Origin: Rhizobium sp. BK650
GTDB taxonomy: Bacteria; Pseudomonadota; Alphaproteobacteria; Rhizobiales; Rhizobiaceae
Direction: 5' to 3'
Length of the DNA: 64,000 bases
NCBI RefSeq assembly: GCF_014195325.1
Contig: NZ_JACIBK010000020.1
Location: 1 to 64,000, forward strand
Below, in pieces: positions 41,634 through 50,874 of the stretch. Numbering within the stretch: position 1 is the stretch's first letter; every line of letters starts with the position of its first letter. Below the pieces are notes generated by a model. It worked only from the letters and a program-made list of their open reading frames with translations, did not search any database and was not told the DNA's origin. The position numbers were made by a program, and so were the translations under genes.

Positions 41634-42539
41634 ATGAGTTACCGGCCGACACTTGATGATCTCAACGCCTTTGCGGCAATTGTCACATACCGCAGCTTCC
41701 GCAAGGCGGCCGGCGAACTTGGCTTATCGCCTTCGACGCTGAGCCACATGATGCGCAACATGGAGGCGCGCATGGGCGTGCGCCTGCTACATCGCACGAC
41801 CCGCAGCGTTGCAGTCACCGAAGCCGGCGAAATGCTTCTCGACAGGCTGACGCCCCTATTGCGCGATCTCGATCTGGTGCTCGATGCCCTCAGCGAATTT
41901 GGAGGCCGGCCGAGCGGTACGCTACGCATCAACGCCAGCGAAATTGCCGCGCGTGTGCTGTTGAATGCCGCCGTTCCTCTCTTTCTCCAACGCTATCCGC
42001 AGATATCGCTCGATATCGTTACCGAAAACCGGCTGGTCGATATTGTCGCCGAAGGCTTCGATGCCGGCATTCGCCTGCGGGAATCCGTGCCGCTTGATAT
42101 GATAGCGGTCGAATTCGGTGGCGAGGCACGTTTCCTCGCGGTTGCCTCGTCGGCTTACTTGAAAGATCACAGGCGGCCCAAGACGCCAGAAGAACTTAAG
42201 CGCCACCGCTGCATCCGCCTGCGTCTGCCGAGCGGCAAACTCTACCGCTGGGAGTTTGAGAAGCACGGCCAGGAAGTGACTATCGAGGTATCGGGCGCCT
42301 TGACCCTCGATCATGTAGAATTGATGGCGGAAGCGGCGGTCAAAGGGCTCGGCATCGCCTATGTGCCGGAAAGGGTCGCGCGACCCTATCTTGCCAGCGG
42401 CGAGCTAATCTCCGTTCTTGACGATTGGTGCCCACCAATTCCCGGCCTCTGCCTCTACTATCCCGGCCACAGGCATGTGCCGCAAAGCCTGCGCGCCTTC
42501 GTATCCGTCTTGACGGAAGTGGAGCGGCACGGTGCCTAG
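41634..42539 (+). CDS. LysR-family transcriptional regulator
   Basis: A 301-residue LTTR (YafC/CrgA-like): LDDLNAFAAIVTYRSFRKAA, GLSPSTLSHMMRNMEARMG, RTTRSVAVTEAGEMLLDRL; effector domain with FDAGIRLRESVPLDMIAVEF. Many relatives control a divergently encoded SDR or other NAD(P)H reductase, as here. Confidence 0.92.
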   Translation: MSYRPTLDDLNAFAAIVTYRSFRKAAGELGLSPSTLSHMMRNMEARMGVRLLHRTTRSVAVTEAGEMLLDRLTPLLRDLDLVLDALSEFGGRPSGTLRINASEIAARVLLNAAVPLFLQRYPQISLDIVTENRLVDIVAEGFDAGIRLRESVPLDMIAVEFGGEARFLAVASSAYLKDHRRPKTPEELKRHRCIRLRLPSGKLYRWEFEKHGQEVTIEVSGALTLDHVELMAEAAVKGLGIAYVPERVARPYLASGELISVLDDWCPPIPGLCLYYPGHRHVPQSLRAFVSVLTEVERHGA

Positions 42540-42564
42540 CTCCTGCACTTCAGCCCTGCCCACT

Positions 42565-43482
42565 CTATCTCGCCTGTTCCGCTGCACGGAAACGCGCCGG
42601 CGTGATATTGCGCCTCGCCTTAAAAGCTTTGCCGAAGGCGGCTTCGGATTCGTAGCCGACCTCTGCCGCGATATCGGCAACCGTCCGCCGCGTTCTCGAT
42701 AGTAGATCGCTCGCAAGCATCATTCTGAGATCAGTCAAAAAGGCACCAACGGTCATTCCGGCGCGTTCCCTGAATTGCCGCGAATAGGTGGCGCGCGACA
42801 TGCCCGAATGGCGGGCAAGGTCATCGATCGTCCAGGCAAATGCCGGCGAGGACATCATCGCCACGGCGGATTTGCCGAGCCTGGCGTCACCAAGCAATTG
42901 CAGCAGACCCGAGGATGCAATGGGAGAAGCCTTGCCTGCCCTCATTGCCAAAATGAGGAGCGAGAGACAAGTTGCGGCGATGATCGCCAGTGCTCCGGGC
43001 TTCTCGTCGGCGGTCTCCCGGTAAAGCATGGCAACCAGCGTCTTCAGCACTTCCTCCGAGTCCGCAGCAAGTGAGACATGAAACACGTCAGGCAAGCTAT
43101 CGAGCAGCAAGGCAGCCGATCCCGGAGCGCAATGGAAGCGGCCACAAAGAAGATCGACATCCGCTTCGCCTTCGCCGTTTTCGCGCAAAGGCAGCAGACC
43201 TCCCCTCGTAACGCGCAGCGGCTGCGTGTCTCCGCGTCGCCGCAAACCGATAATCGCATGCGCATCGCCGCGCGGCAGCAGCAGAAAATCGCCGGAGTGC
43301 AAGGTGATTTCACGACCGGAGCCAAGGCGAATGAGACAGTCGCCGCCCAAGATCAGATGAAATGGCAGCGTGCCTGCTGCGACGGGTTCGTGATCGATAT
43401 GAAAGGAGCCTTGTAGCCGACAACGAATATCGAGCGTTGGCTGCAGACGGGCTAGTTCGATAAGGCGGCTTAAAACATCCAT
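42565..43482 (-). CDS. AraC-family regulator with cupin-type sensor domain
   Basis: A 305-residue regulator: an N-terminal cupin-like domain (residues about 15-180; LRVTRGGLLPL, GDFLLLPRGDAHAI) of the AraC_binding_6 kind and two C-terminal HTHs (WTIDDLARHSGMSRATYSRQ and VADIAAEVGYESEAAFGKAF). It is divergent from the AhpD-like gene, 121 bp away, and probably activates it; regulators of this sort are often paired with carboxymuconolactone-decarboxylase-like or redox genes. Confidence 0.92.
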   Translation of the reverse strand: MDVLSRLIELARLQPTLDIRCRLQGSFHIDHEPVAAGTLPFHLILGGDCLIRLGSGREITLHSGDFLLLPRGDAHAIIGLRRRGDTQPLRVTRGGLLPLRENGEGEADVDLLCGRFHCAPGSAALLLDSLPDVFHVSLAADSEEVLKTLVAMLYRETADEKPGALAIIAATCLSLLILAMRAGKASPIASSGLLQLLGDARLGKSAVAMMSSPAFAWTIDDLARHSGMSRATYSRQFRERAGMTVGAFLTDLRMMLASDLLSRTRRTVADIAAEVGYESEAAFGKAFKARRNITPARFRAAEQAR

Positions 43483-43603
43483 GAGACGATCGCGCTAGAA
43501 AATGACCTTCTCGAGCATTCAAAGTATCGATCCTTGTGGTCATAGTCATTTCCAGCAGCAGAGGCAATCACGCCAGTGCTGGTTTTTAGATGGAGTGACT
43601 TTC

Positions 43604-43942
43604 ATGTTGGACTGGAAGGAATATCGCAGCGAACTCTTCGGCCGGATCGGCGAACTCTCCAAGATCGCGCCCGAAACCATCAAAGGCTATCAGACCCTCT
43701 CGTCCGCCGGGCAGAAGACAAATCATCTCGACGCCAAACAGCGTGAACTGATAGCGCTTGCCGTCGCTGTTACCGTTCGTTGCGATGGCTGTATCGTCGT
43801 GCATACGACCGAGGCCCAGAAGCTCGGCGCCACCAGGGAGGAAATTGCCGAAGCACTCGGCGTCGCAATTTCTGTGAATGCTGGCGCTGCTCTTGTTTAT
43901 TCGGCTCGCGTCATGGACGCTGCCGAGGCCATTGCTAAGTGA
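43604..43942 (+). CDS. Carboxymuconolactone decarboxylase / AhpD-like protein
   Basis: A 112-residue AhpD-like helical protein with the redox CxxC motif in VRCDGCIVVHTTEAQKLGAT followed by the conserved His. Proteins like this act as peroxidase or alkylhydroperoxidase partners, in spite of the family name. ATG 43604 has GGAG nine bases before and starts where homologues start; the ORF open to 43502 is not used. Divergent from the AraC-type gene. Confidence 0.9.
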   Translation: MLDWKEYRSELFGRIGELSKIAPETIKGYQTLSSAGQKTNHLDAKQRELIALAVAVTVRCDGCIVVHTTEAQKLGATREEIAEALGVAISVNAGAALVYSARVMDAAEAIAK

Positions 43943-44001
43943 CAACCGCCTGCCCTACCGGCGAGGCATAGCGCTTGCCGGATCAGCCCGGAGAAACGAA
44001 A

Positions 44002-44958
44002 ATGTCACTGCCCCGAATACCCGCTGCATTCTTTGGCATTGTTCTCGGCGTCGCCGGTCTCGGCAACAGCTGGCGCGCTGCCGCGTCCGTCTGGACCGTC
44101 TCGCCGCATATAGCCGAGGTGATCAGCTTGCTCGGCTTCGCCATCTGGTTCGCCCTCATCATTCTCTACGCCGCAAAATGGCTTGTTGCGCCGAAGGAAG
44201 CGATGGCGGAGCTTCAGCATCCCATCCAATGCTGTTTCGTCGGTCTGATCGGTGTTGCAACCATGCTGGCAGGACTTTCCATCCTCCCCTATTCGCACAT
44301 CCCAGCCGAACTGATTGTTCTGACAGGCTTTGCCTTCACCCTGCTTTTCCTGCTGTGGCGGACCGGGCTGCTGTGGCGCGGCGGACGCGATCCGGCCACT
44401 AATACGCCAGTCCTCTATCTGCCGACTGTCGCTGGTTCCTTCGTCACCGCCATTGCGGCAGGCACACTTGGGTATGCTGATTGGGGTCAGCTTGCCTTTG
44501 GTGCTGGGTTCTTCTCTTGGCTGGCGATCGAATCCGTGCTGCTGCACCGGCTGCTGATGGCTCCCGAGCTTGCTCAGCCATTGCGTCCGACCCTTGGTAT
44601 ACAGATTGCCCCGCCTGCCGTTGGCAGTGTCGCGTATCTGAGCGTGAACGGCGGCGCGCCCGATATGCTCGTCCATGCAATGTTCGGCTACGCCATCCTG
44701 CAGGTGCTGATCGTCGGCCGTCAGTTGTCCTGGATTATGCAGCAGCCCTTCGCCGGCTCCTACTGGGCTTTCACCTTCGGCCTGACCGCGCTTTCGACTG
44801 CCGCTGTGCGGATGGCAGCGCATGGCGATACCGGAGCAATCGGCCATCTGGCTCCGGTCATCTTCGTGCTGGTCAATATCGCGCTTGCGCTGATTGCCAT
44901 CGGCACATTGTGGCTGCTGATAAGAGGCAAGCTTTTTCCCGCTCCCGTCCGTGCCTAA
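44002..44958 (+). CDS. TDT-family transporter (tellurite resistance TehA / SLAC1-like)
   Basis: A 318-residue membrane protein with about ten hydrophobic segments. It starts IPAAFFGIVLGVAGLGNSWR and includes HPIQCCFVGLIGVATML, YLPTVAGSFVTAIAAGTLGY and WGQLAFGAGFFSWLAIESVL, close to TehA and the plant anion channel SLAC1. The GGAG upstream favours the ATG 44002. It overlaps the convergent YbhP-like gene by 4 bp. The usual function is an anion or dicarboxylate channel; tellurite resistance is not implied. Confidence 0.88.
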   Translation: MSLPRIPAAFFGIVLGVAGLGNSWRAAASVWTVSPHIAEVISLLGFAIWFALIILYAAKWLVAPKEAMAELQHPIQCCFVGLIGVATMLAGLSILPYSHIPAELIVLTGFAFTLLFLLWRTGLLWRGGRDPATNTPVLYLPTVAGSFVTAIAAGTLGYADWGQLAFGAGFFSWLAIESVLLHRLLMAPELAQPLRPTLGIQIAPPAVGSVAYLSVNGGAPDMLVHAMFGYAILQVLIVGRQLSWIMQQPFAGSYWAFTFGLTALSTAAVRMAAHGDTGAIGHLAPVIFVLVNIALALIAIGTLWLLIRGKLFPAPVRA

Positions 44959-45818
44959 ACGACCGGGCGTTCGGCCGTCTTCGCCAATTCCCGCCGCAGA
45001 TCGACCACCGCCTTGATCGGCAGGTGGTCGGAGGCCATGCGGGCGAGCGGCGTATCATGCACCTCGACGGTAGAAATGATGCCTTCGCGATTGGCAATGA
45101 TGCGGTCGAGCGCCAGGATAGGCAATCCCGCCGGAAAACTCGGCACGGCCGGTGGCAGCGGGCCAAAAGCCATCTGGAAAGTATTGAGGGACGAGCGGTC
45201 GCCGAGCCGCCATTCATTGAAATCGCCAAGCAGGATGGTCGGCATTTCATGGCGGTCGCTGATGAGATCGACCAGCGTCTTTGCCTGTTGTGCCCGTGAA
45301 TGGCGCAAAAGGCCGAGATGGGCTGCGATGATGCGTAGCTTTCCGCCGGCCTCGAGCTCTATTTCCGCCACCAGCGCACCACGCGGCTCCAGCCCCGGCA
45401 GGTTCATCTGATGCACATCATGGACCAGGCCCTTGCGGATGAGCACCACGTTGCCGTGCCAGCCATGCGCTTTTACCGCTCCTAAGATGGGAACCGGGAC
45501 GAGTCCGGTTTCGCGCTCCAGGCGAGTAAGATCGAGAATGCCCGTGCGCTCGCCGAAGCGCGTGTCGGCCTCCTGCAGCGCGATCACATCGGCATCGATC
45601 TCATGGATGACACGGCTCGTGCGTTCCGGATCGAAGCGTCGGTCAGTGCCGACGCATTTGTGGACATTGTAGGAGGCGATCAATGTGCCGTCGCTGCGTG
45701 GCTTTGGCCCGGCATGCCAAGCCTCGACACGTTTCTTCCTGTTCTTTATGGAAGCGATGATACTGGCAGGGAGATTATCTTTCTTCTTGACTCGCATCGG
45801 AAGGAACACCGGCTCCAT
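44955..45818 (-). CDS. EEP-family phosphatase/nuclease, second YbhP-like copy
   Basis: A 287-residue EEP protein with a basic N-terminal leader (residues 1-45) before SYNVHKCVG; then IALQEAD, IIAAHLGL, ILLGDFNEWRLG, ALDRIIA and MASDHLPI. The catalytic residues are all there, though QEAD and LDRI differ slightly from the 3535-4263 copy. It lies 70 bp downstream of the cardiolipin synthase and in the same direction, so the PLD+EEP pairing of region 1 recurs. A 14-bp palindrome (45823-45836) is just before the start. Start codon uncertain: ATG 45818 or 45797. Confidence 0.87.
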   Translation of the reverse strand: MEPVFLPMRVKKKDNLPASIIASIKNRKKRVEAWHAGPKPRSDGTLIASYNVHKCVGTDRRFDPERTSRVIHEIDADVIALQEADTRFGERTGILDLTRLERETGLVPVPILGAVKAHGWHGNVVLIRKGLVHDVHQMNLPGLEPRGALVAEIELEAGGKLRIIAAHLGLLRHSRAQQAKTLVDLISDRHEMPTILLGDFNEWRLGDRSSLNTFQMAFGPLPPAVPSFPAGLPILALDRIIANREGIISTVEVHDTPLARMASDHLPIKAVVDLRRELAKTAERPVV

Positions 45819-45822
45819 TTGT

Positions 45823-45836
45823 CGAAAGCGCTTTCG
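45823..45836. promoter_or_regulatory. Palindrome upstream of the second YbhP-like gene
   Basis: CGAAAGCGCTTTCG, a perfect 14-bp palindrome with central GCGC, 5 bp before the ATG at 45818. It resembles LacI/CcpA-type sites (GAAAGCGCTTTC). A regulator that would use it is not clear. Confidence 0.45.
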
Positions 45837-45888
45837 CGATTATAGGCAGCGCAACAAAACTTGCCATGCCGCAGTCACGAAAACTCGG

Positions 45889-47352
45889 TCAAAGATATGG
45901 CGAACCCAGCCACAGCACCTTTTCGAGAAGCCGCACCAGGAACGGCCGCGACCATAGCCCCTCAAGCGTGACCGGCGTGGCAGACTTGATGGCAGCCTCG
46001 ATGCGCTCATCGATCTCCGCAGCAAAGCCTGCGTTCAACACCTCAAGATCGACCTCGAAATTCAGCCGCAGCGAGCGTGGATCGAGATTGGAGGACCCGA
46101 CATAGGCCCAGGTTCCGTCGATAGACAGCAGCTTGGAATGGCTGAAGCTGCCAGTCGAACGCCAAATGCGGCAGTAGTTCTTGACGATCTGGTCGAACTG
46201 CGCCGTCATCGCCCGGTCGACCAGAACGAGATTGTTGGCGGCGGGCACCACGATATCGACCTCCACGCCGCGCCGCGCCGCCGTCGACAGCGCGCTGATC
46301 AACTCCCGGTCCGGCAGAAAGTAAGGCGACATGATGCGGATCGACTGGCGCGCCACGGAAAAGGCACCCATCAGCATCTTATGGTTCGTCTCAACGCTGC
46401 GATCCGGCCCGGAAGCGACGATACGCATGAAGACGGGGTCGCCGCGCTTACGCTCCGGTCGGTCGATGCGCCAGGCCTCGCCGTTCAGGATTTCTCCTGT
46501 GGTGAAACGCCAGTCCTCGGCAGCGACATCGAAGAGATCGGCAACCGCGGGGCCGCTGACACTGAAATGGGTGTCATGGGCAAAACTCTCGCCGACGGCT
46601 TCCTCGCTGAAGCCTTCACGGATATTCATTCCGCCCGTCAGTGCGATCTTTCCATCCGCGATCAGGATCTTGCGGTGAGTGCGCAGGTTCGCATAGGGCA
46701 GCCTGAGGCCCATGATGACGTTGCCGTTGAAGACATTGACCTTTACCCCGCCCTCCTGCAGATGGCCGAGGATGCTCGGGACCGAGTAGCGTGCACCGAC
46801 AGCGTCAATCAGCACACGCACCTCCACACCGCGTTTGACGGCTGCAATCAATGCATCGGCAATGCGAAGTCCGATCCTGTCGCGATCGAAGATATAGGTT
46901 TCAAGCAGGATGCTGCGCTCGGCGCCGTCGATCGCCGTCTTCATTGCAGCGTAGGCTTCGTCACCGTTTTCCAGCATGTCGATCGTGTTGCCGGTCGTCA
47001 GCGGGTAGCGTGTAATGCGGTCGCCAAGCGTCTGCAGAGCTGCAAAACGTCGACCGAACTGGCTGATGACGGCATCGGTGTCCGCGTCGAATTTTTCGAG
47101 CTCGTCGAGGTCGGCAGCAGGCAGCAACGCGTCGCGACGAAGGCTCAGCGACTTGCGGCGAATACGATTGATGCCGGCAATCATATAAAGCAGCGCGCCG
47201 ACGATTGGAGAAAGAATAATGACGCCGACCCAACCGGTCGCGGCTCGGACCTCTTCCTTCGTCATGGTGGCATGGATCGCCGCCGCTGCCCCCATGGCAA
47301 TCGAGATGACGAAGAGGATATGCGGCCAATAGGTCGACAGCAGTTGAAACAT
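45889..47352 (-). CDS. cls: Cardiolipin synthase (ClsA-type phospholipase D)
   Basis: A 487-residue classic bacterial cardiolipin synthase: two N-terminal transmembrane helices (about residues 8-27 and 40-60), ILLETYIFDRDRIGLRIADA, HKD1 HRKILIADGKIALTGGMN (H226), and HKD2 HSKLLSIDGTWAYVGSSNLD (H405). It makes cardiolipin from two phosphatidylglycerol molecules in the inner membrane. It is the upstream gene of a pair with the YbhP-like gene. Unlike the soluble PLD at 1033-2535 it has membrane anchors; so the two have different lineages. No sigma-EcfG promoter found. Confidence 0.93.
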   Translation of the reverse strand: MFQLLSTYWPHILFVISIAMGAAAAIHATMTKEEVRAATGWVGVIILSPIVGALLYMIAGINRIRRKSLSLRRDALLPAADLDELEKFDADTDAVISQFGRRFAALQTLGDRITRYPLTTGNTIDMLENGDEAYAAMKTAIDGAERSILLETYIFDRDRIGLRIADALIAAVKRGVEVRVLIDAVGARYSVPSILGHLQEGGVKVNVFNGNVIMGLRLPYANLRTHRKILIADGKIALTGGMNIREGFSEEAVGESFAHDTHFSVSGPAVADLFDVAAEDWRFTTGEILNGEAWRIDRPERKRGDPVFMRIVASGPDRSVETNHKMLMGAFSVARQSIRIMSPYFLPDRELISALSTAARRGVEVDIVVPAANNLVLVDRAMTAQFDQIVKNYCRIWRSTGSFSHSKLLSIDGTWAYVGSSNLDPRSLRLNFEVDLEVLNAGFAAEIDERIEAAIKSATPVTLEGLWSRPFLVRLLEKVLWLGSPYL

Positions 47353-47520
47353 CGCGTCCAGAAATTGTCAGTGCCGTATCAATGAACGAAATCCGCTAAC
47401 TAGCAGTATCAACGCACCGATCCAGCGACGTCACCTAAAAATATCCATGAACTGCGATTTTCCATAGCCCTTTGAGAAAAACCAGCTTTTGGCGCTCATC
47501 CGTGCCATTCCGTCTTACCG

Positions 47521-47766
47521 CTAGTGATGCTGAACGGCTGGACGCTCGCTATCGGATCGACTTTCACGACAGGTATAGGCGTACATGAACTGAATTCCGA
47601 GTTCCAGCAGAAGCTCCGCCGTCTGAAGCCCACATTTTGAAAGATCGCTTCCACAGCCGCGGATCGTACCGGCGATTGCCTTCGAGTCCCGAGCAAACCG
47701 CGCGTCGCCATCTTCTTCTGCTTCTTGCGCAAAAGCTTCAAGAGCTTCGACGACGACATCCGCCAT
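47521..47766 (-). CDS. Conserved-looking hypothetical protein
   Basis: No family recognised. About 81 residues if it starts at ATG 47766, which has AGGAG nine bases upstream; the open frame runs to 47877. The visible sequence MADVVVEALEAFAQEAEEDG and CGSDLSKCGLQTAELLLELG is alpha-helical and acidic at the start with two Cys. The long acidic helix gives it a coding look. It lies alone between the cardiolipin synthase and the DUF1206 gene. Confidence 0.5.
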   Translation of the reverse strand: MADVVVEALEAFAQEAEEDGDARFARDSKAIAGTIRGCGSDLSKCGLQTAELLLELGIQFMYAYTCRESRSDSERPAVQHH

Positions 47767-48081
47767 GTTGACACGCTCCTGCAACGTCATGTCTGCAAGC
47801 GCCCTTGATAAAACCTGCACGTATACCTCTCTTTCGCGCGCATATGGATACAGCGCAAAGCAGATCCAATGCGGCAATGGGATAGAATATGAGGGAATAT
47901 GTTCGGATGCTTATATGCAGCTCTCGAACGACCAGCACAACCGCCGAGGCCTGCTAATTTGTCAATGCAGCATAGAGCCTCGTGCAGAGCGTCAAAACGA
48001 CGGACATCCTCATAAGCTCGTTAACCCGGCTCAAACTTTTGGTGTCTTGGCGCGTTACCGTCCCAGTCAAAAGGTTGTGCG
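47767..48081. other. Intergenic region, no gene recognised
   Basis: Divergent promoter space between the small minus-strand gene and the DUF1206 gene. No GGAAC-type promoter, palindrome or RNA structure stood out. Confidence 0.45.
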
Positions 48082-48909
48082 GTGGATAAGATGCTCCAGA
48101 GAGACCATTTCGATTTTCTTGCCAAGAGCGGGTACATGGCCCGCGGCATCGTCTTCCTTCTTGTTGGAGGGCTTGCTCTTTTTTCAGGGGTAGCGGGCGG
48201 AAAGCCGGAGACAAAATCGGCACTTTCAACCTTGCTGGAGCAGCCCTTCGGCCGCATCTGGGTCGGTCTGATCGGCCTCGGTCTGCTGGGGTTCGTCGCC
48301 TGGAGGCTTGCCCAATCACTCGCAGATAGCGACGGACATGGCTCCGGCGGAAAGGCGATCATGATCAGGATCGTTCTGTTTGGAAGTGCAGTGGTCTACC
48401 TTGGGCTCGCAGCATACGCGATCAGGCACGCCTTGCTTTTTGCCGGCGGAAGCGACGAGCCGGGCGAGAAAGGGCTTGCGGCTTGGATCATGTCGAAGCC
48501 ATTCGGATCTTATCTGGCGATCGCGGTCGGCGCCGGTTTCATCATCGGTGGGGGAATTACTGCTGCCAAAGGATTGACGAAGAAATTTGAACGATATTTG
48601 CGTATTCCCGACGGAAGCGTCCTCACATTCATCTGCATCTATGGTCTGGTTGCGCGTGGGTTCGTCTTTGCGATTACCGGCATTCTCTTTGCTTATGCCG
48701 GCTTTCGCGTGGACCCTGATCAGGCCGGTAGCATCGCAGACGCGCTGCAATGGCTGCGGCAGCTGTCCTTCGGCTCAATCCTCTATGTAGCAGTCGCCGT
48801 CGGTCTTGCGGCATTCGGCTTCTATAATCTTGTCGAAGCGCGCTACCGCATAGTCCGGAAACCATCTCTGGATGACGTGAAACGTGCGCTGCCGACAGGT
48901 GGCAGCTGA
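48082..48909 (+). CDS. DUF1206 integral membrane protein
   Basis: A 275-residue protein made of three repeats of a two-helix unit, each starting with an ARG-type turn: YMARGIVFLLVGGLALFSG, AVVYLGLAAYAIRHALLFAG and GLVARGFVFAITGILFAYAG. This is the pattern of DUF1206 (six transmembrane segments). Function is unknown in the literature I know. The start is GTG at 48082 (an ATG follows at 48091). It is a single gene convergent with treZ. Confidence 0.85.
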   Translation: MDKMLQRDHFDFLAKSGYMARGIVFLLVGGLALFSGVAGGKPETKSALSTLLEQPFGRIWVGLIGLGLLGFVAWRLAQSLADSDGHGSGGKAIMIRIVLFGSAVVYLGLAAYAIRHALLFAGGSDEPGEKGLAAWIMSKPFGSYLAIAVGAGFIIGGGITAAKGLTKKFERYLRIPDGSVLTFICIYGLVARGFVFAITGILFAYAGFRVDPDQAGSIADALQWLRQLSFGSILYVAVAVGLAAFGFYNLVEARYRIVRKPSLDDVKRALPTGGS

Positions 48910-48956
48910 CGAAATCCTGCTATGGCCGTGTCCTGCATCAGTCCAAGGTTCAGATC

Positions 48957-50783
48957 TCATCCGGCCTCGATATCAATGGAAAAAATGACGGAGCGCGGTG
49001 GCAACTCTCGACTTTCTGAGGGCTTTGCGACCTTGCCGTAGACCTCGTAGATTACCGTCCCCGGCGCTGACGGAAGAACCAGCGGCTGTTGGGAAAGATT
49101 GGCGCGCAAAGCCAACCTCGCGTGCGAAAACCTCCAGCTGACGGCAACACCTCCTTCAGGTGCTTCCAGTCCGCTGCTTTCGACACGCCTGCTCTGCTTC
49201 AACATCGGCACAATATAAGTTTTGCGTAGCTTCAAAAGCTCGGCGACGAAAGCCCGATGTTTCCATGCCTCATCGCTCTCCCGCCATTGCCAGTCGAGCT
49301 TCGAGTGTTGGAAGGTCGAAATTGCATTCGGATCGGGCAGATCGGCTGCGGTCTTGCCAGCCTTCAGTCCGCCGAAGCCTTCGGCCTCCGCCATGCGACC
49401 CTCGCGGACTATCTTGGCAAGTTCGCCCCTATAATCGGTGAAGAAATGAAAAGGCCGCCTCTCCCCATATTCCTCTCCCATGAAGAGGAAGGGAGTATGC
49501 GGCGAAAGCAGGAGTATCGCCGTCAGCGCATTCAGCATATCCGGATCGGTAAGGCTTACCAGCCGCTCCCCGAAGGCGCGGTTGCCGATCTGATCGTGGT
49601 TTTGCAGAAAATCGACAAAAGCAGTCGGCGGCAGGTAGCGACGCTCACCAACCGGCAATTCCGGCGGGTCAGTACGATCCGGATAGATGAAACCGTGTTG
49701 AAGCACCAGCTCAAGCTTTTGCCAGAGCTGATCGGCGAAAGGCTTATAGTGGCCAATGGTTTCCCCGGTTGCGATGATGTGCGCCACATGATGGAAATCA
49801 TCGTTCCATTCAGCCTCGTAGGCTTTGGGAACGCCCCTCTCGTCGCGAGCCAGCAGTTCGACAAGATTACGCTGATCTTCGACGACGAGATGAACCTGCC
49901 TGTCGGGGAAGGCGGCCTTTACTTCTTCTGCCATGGCAGAAAGCAGGTGCTTTTCGGAAGTGTCGTAGATCTGTTCGACCGCATCGAACCGGAGACCATC
50001 CAGCCGAAACTCGCCGATCCAGTAGAGGGCATTCTCGATGAAGAAATGCCGGACCGCTTCCTGCCCAAAATCGATCGCCGCACCCCAAGGTGTTTTTCGG
50101 TCTTTGTGGAAGAAGTCGGGCGCATAGCGGTGGAGATAATTGCCCTCGGGTCCGAAATGATTGTAGACGACGTCGAGCAGCACCATAATGCCGAGACCAT
50201 GCGCGGTATCGATGAAGGCCTTGAAACCGGCCGGCGTGCCGTAAGCGGAATGCGGCGCATAATGCAATACGCCGTCGTAGCCCCAGCCGCGATTGCCCGC
50301 AAACTGCGCGACGGGCATCACTTCGATAGCCGTGATGCCGATTTCCGCAAGATGCCTCAGCTTCTCCGCCGCGGCCCGGAACGTCCCCTCGGGCGTAAAT
50401 GTGCCGATATGGATTTCGCTGATGACCGCCTCCTCCCAAGGGCGGCCGCGCCAGCGCGAATTCTGCCATTGATGACTGGGATCGACGATCAAAGACAGGC
50501 CATGCACGTCGCCGGCTTGCGCCCGCGAGCCCGGGTCCGGCACCGCTGTTCCATCCGGCAGGAGAAACATATAGCCATCGCCGGCGGCCACCTCTGCCAC
50601 AATCACCTCGAACCAGCCGCTGCCGGCTTGCCGCATCGGGATATCCTGGCCGCGATGGCGCACCGCGATCGCATCCTGCCCAGGCGCCCAGAGACGAAAG
50701 CGCGCGCTTCCGTCCGCAAACAGCGTTACCCCCCAGCCTCCCATGCTTTCCGTGTTCGTGTCCGTCTTCGAAACCCTATTCAT
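48957..50783 (-). CDS. treZ: Malto-oligosyltrehalose trehalohydrolase
   Basis: A 608-residue GH13 enzyme. N-terminal domain GWGVTLFADGSARFRLWAPG (CBM48-like), then ISEIHIGTFTPEGTFRAAAE, MPVAQFAGNRGWGYDGVLHY, the nucleophile in LDGLRFDAVEQI, acid/base Glu in HLVVEDQRN and FLQNHDQIGNRAFG. TreZ releases trehalose from maltooligosyl-trehalose made by TreY. No treY is in the window. ATG 50783 with GGAG seven bases before is preferred over the frame open to 50936, which would run into udgX. It is divergent from udgX. Confidence 0.93.
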   Translation of the reverse strand: MNRVSKTDTNTESMGGWGVTLFADGSARFRLWAPGQDAIAVRHRGQDIPMRQAGSGWFEVIVAEVAAGDGYMFLLPDGTAVPDPGSRAQAGDVHGLSLIVDPSHQWQNSRWRGRPWEEAVISEIHIGTFTPEGTFRAAAEKLRHLAEIGITAIEVMPVAQFAGNRGWGYDGVLHYAPHSAYGTPAGFKAFIDTAHGLGIMVLLDVVYNHFGPEGNYLHRYAPDFFHKDRKTPWGAAIDFGQEAVRHFFIENALYWIGEFRLDGLRFDAVEQIYDTSEKHLLSAMAEEVKAAFPDRQVHLVVEDQRNLVELLARDERGVPKAYEAEWNDDFHHVAHIIATGETIGHYKPFADQLWQKLELVLQHGFIYPDRTDPPELPVGERRYLPPTAFVDFLQNHDQIGNRAFGERLVSLTDPDMLNALTAILLLSPHTPFLFMGEEYGERRPFHFFTDYRGELAKIVREGRMAEAEGFGGLKAGKTAADLPDPNAISTFQHSKLDWQWRESDEAWKHRAFVAELLKLRKTYIVPMLKQSRRVESSGLEAPEGGVAVSWRFSHARLALRANLSQQPLVLPSAPGTVIYEVYGKVAKPSESRELPPRSVIFSIDIEAG

Positions 50784-50849
50784 TCGTCGCTCCGGGTGAT
50801 TTCCAATCAGCGTCAAATCCCTGAAGCTGTGGGTTGTTCCGAACGAGCA

Positions 50850-50874
50850 GGAACAATCCGCGGCGCGATCGGTT
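50850..50874 (+). promoter_or_regulatory. sigma-EcfG-type promoter of udgX
   Basis: GGAAC at 50850-50854, 16 bp, GGTT at 50871-50874; one mismatch to CGTT. The -10 element ends 27 bp before the udgX ATG. Confidence 0.6.

Noticed and set aside
46138..47385. 415-codon plus-strand ORF
   Set aside because: Antisense to the cardiolipin synthase, which has both HKD motifs; the plus frame has no recognisable domain.
47353..48081. sigma-EcfG promoter for cardiolipin synthase or the DUF1206 gene
   Set aside because: Both upstream regions were read for GGAAC/GTTCC with a 16-17 bp partner; none found.
50784..50850. sigma-EcfG promoter for treZ on the minus strand
   Set aside because: A GTTCC is at 50836-50840 but the -10 position at 16 or 17 bp reads AATC or AAAT, not AACN.
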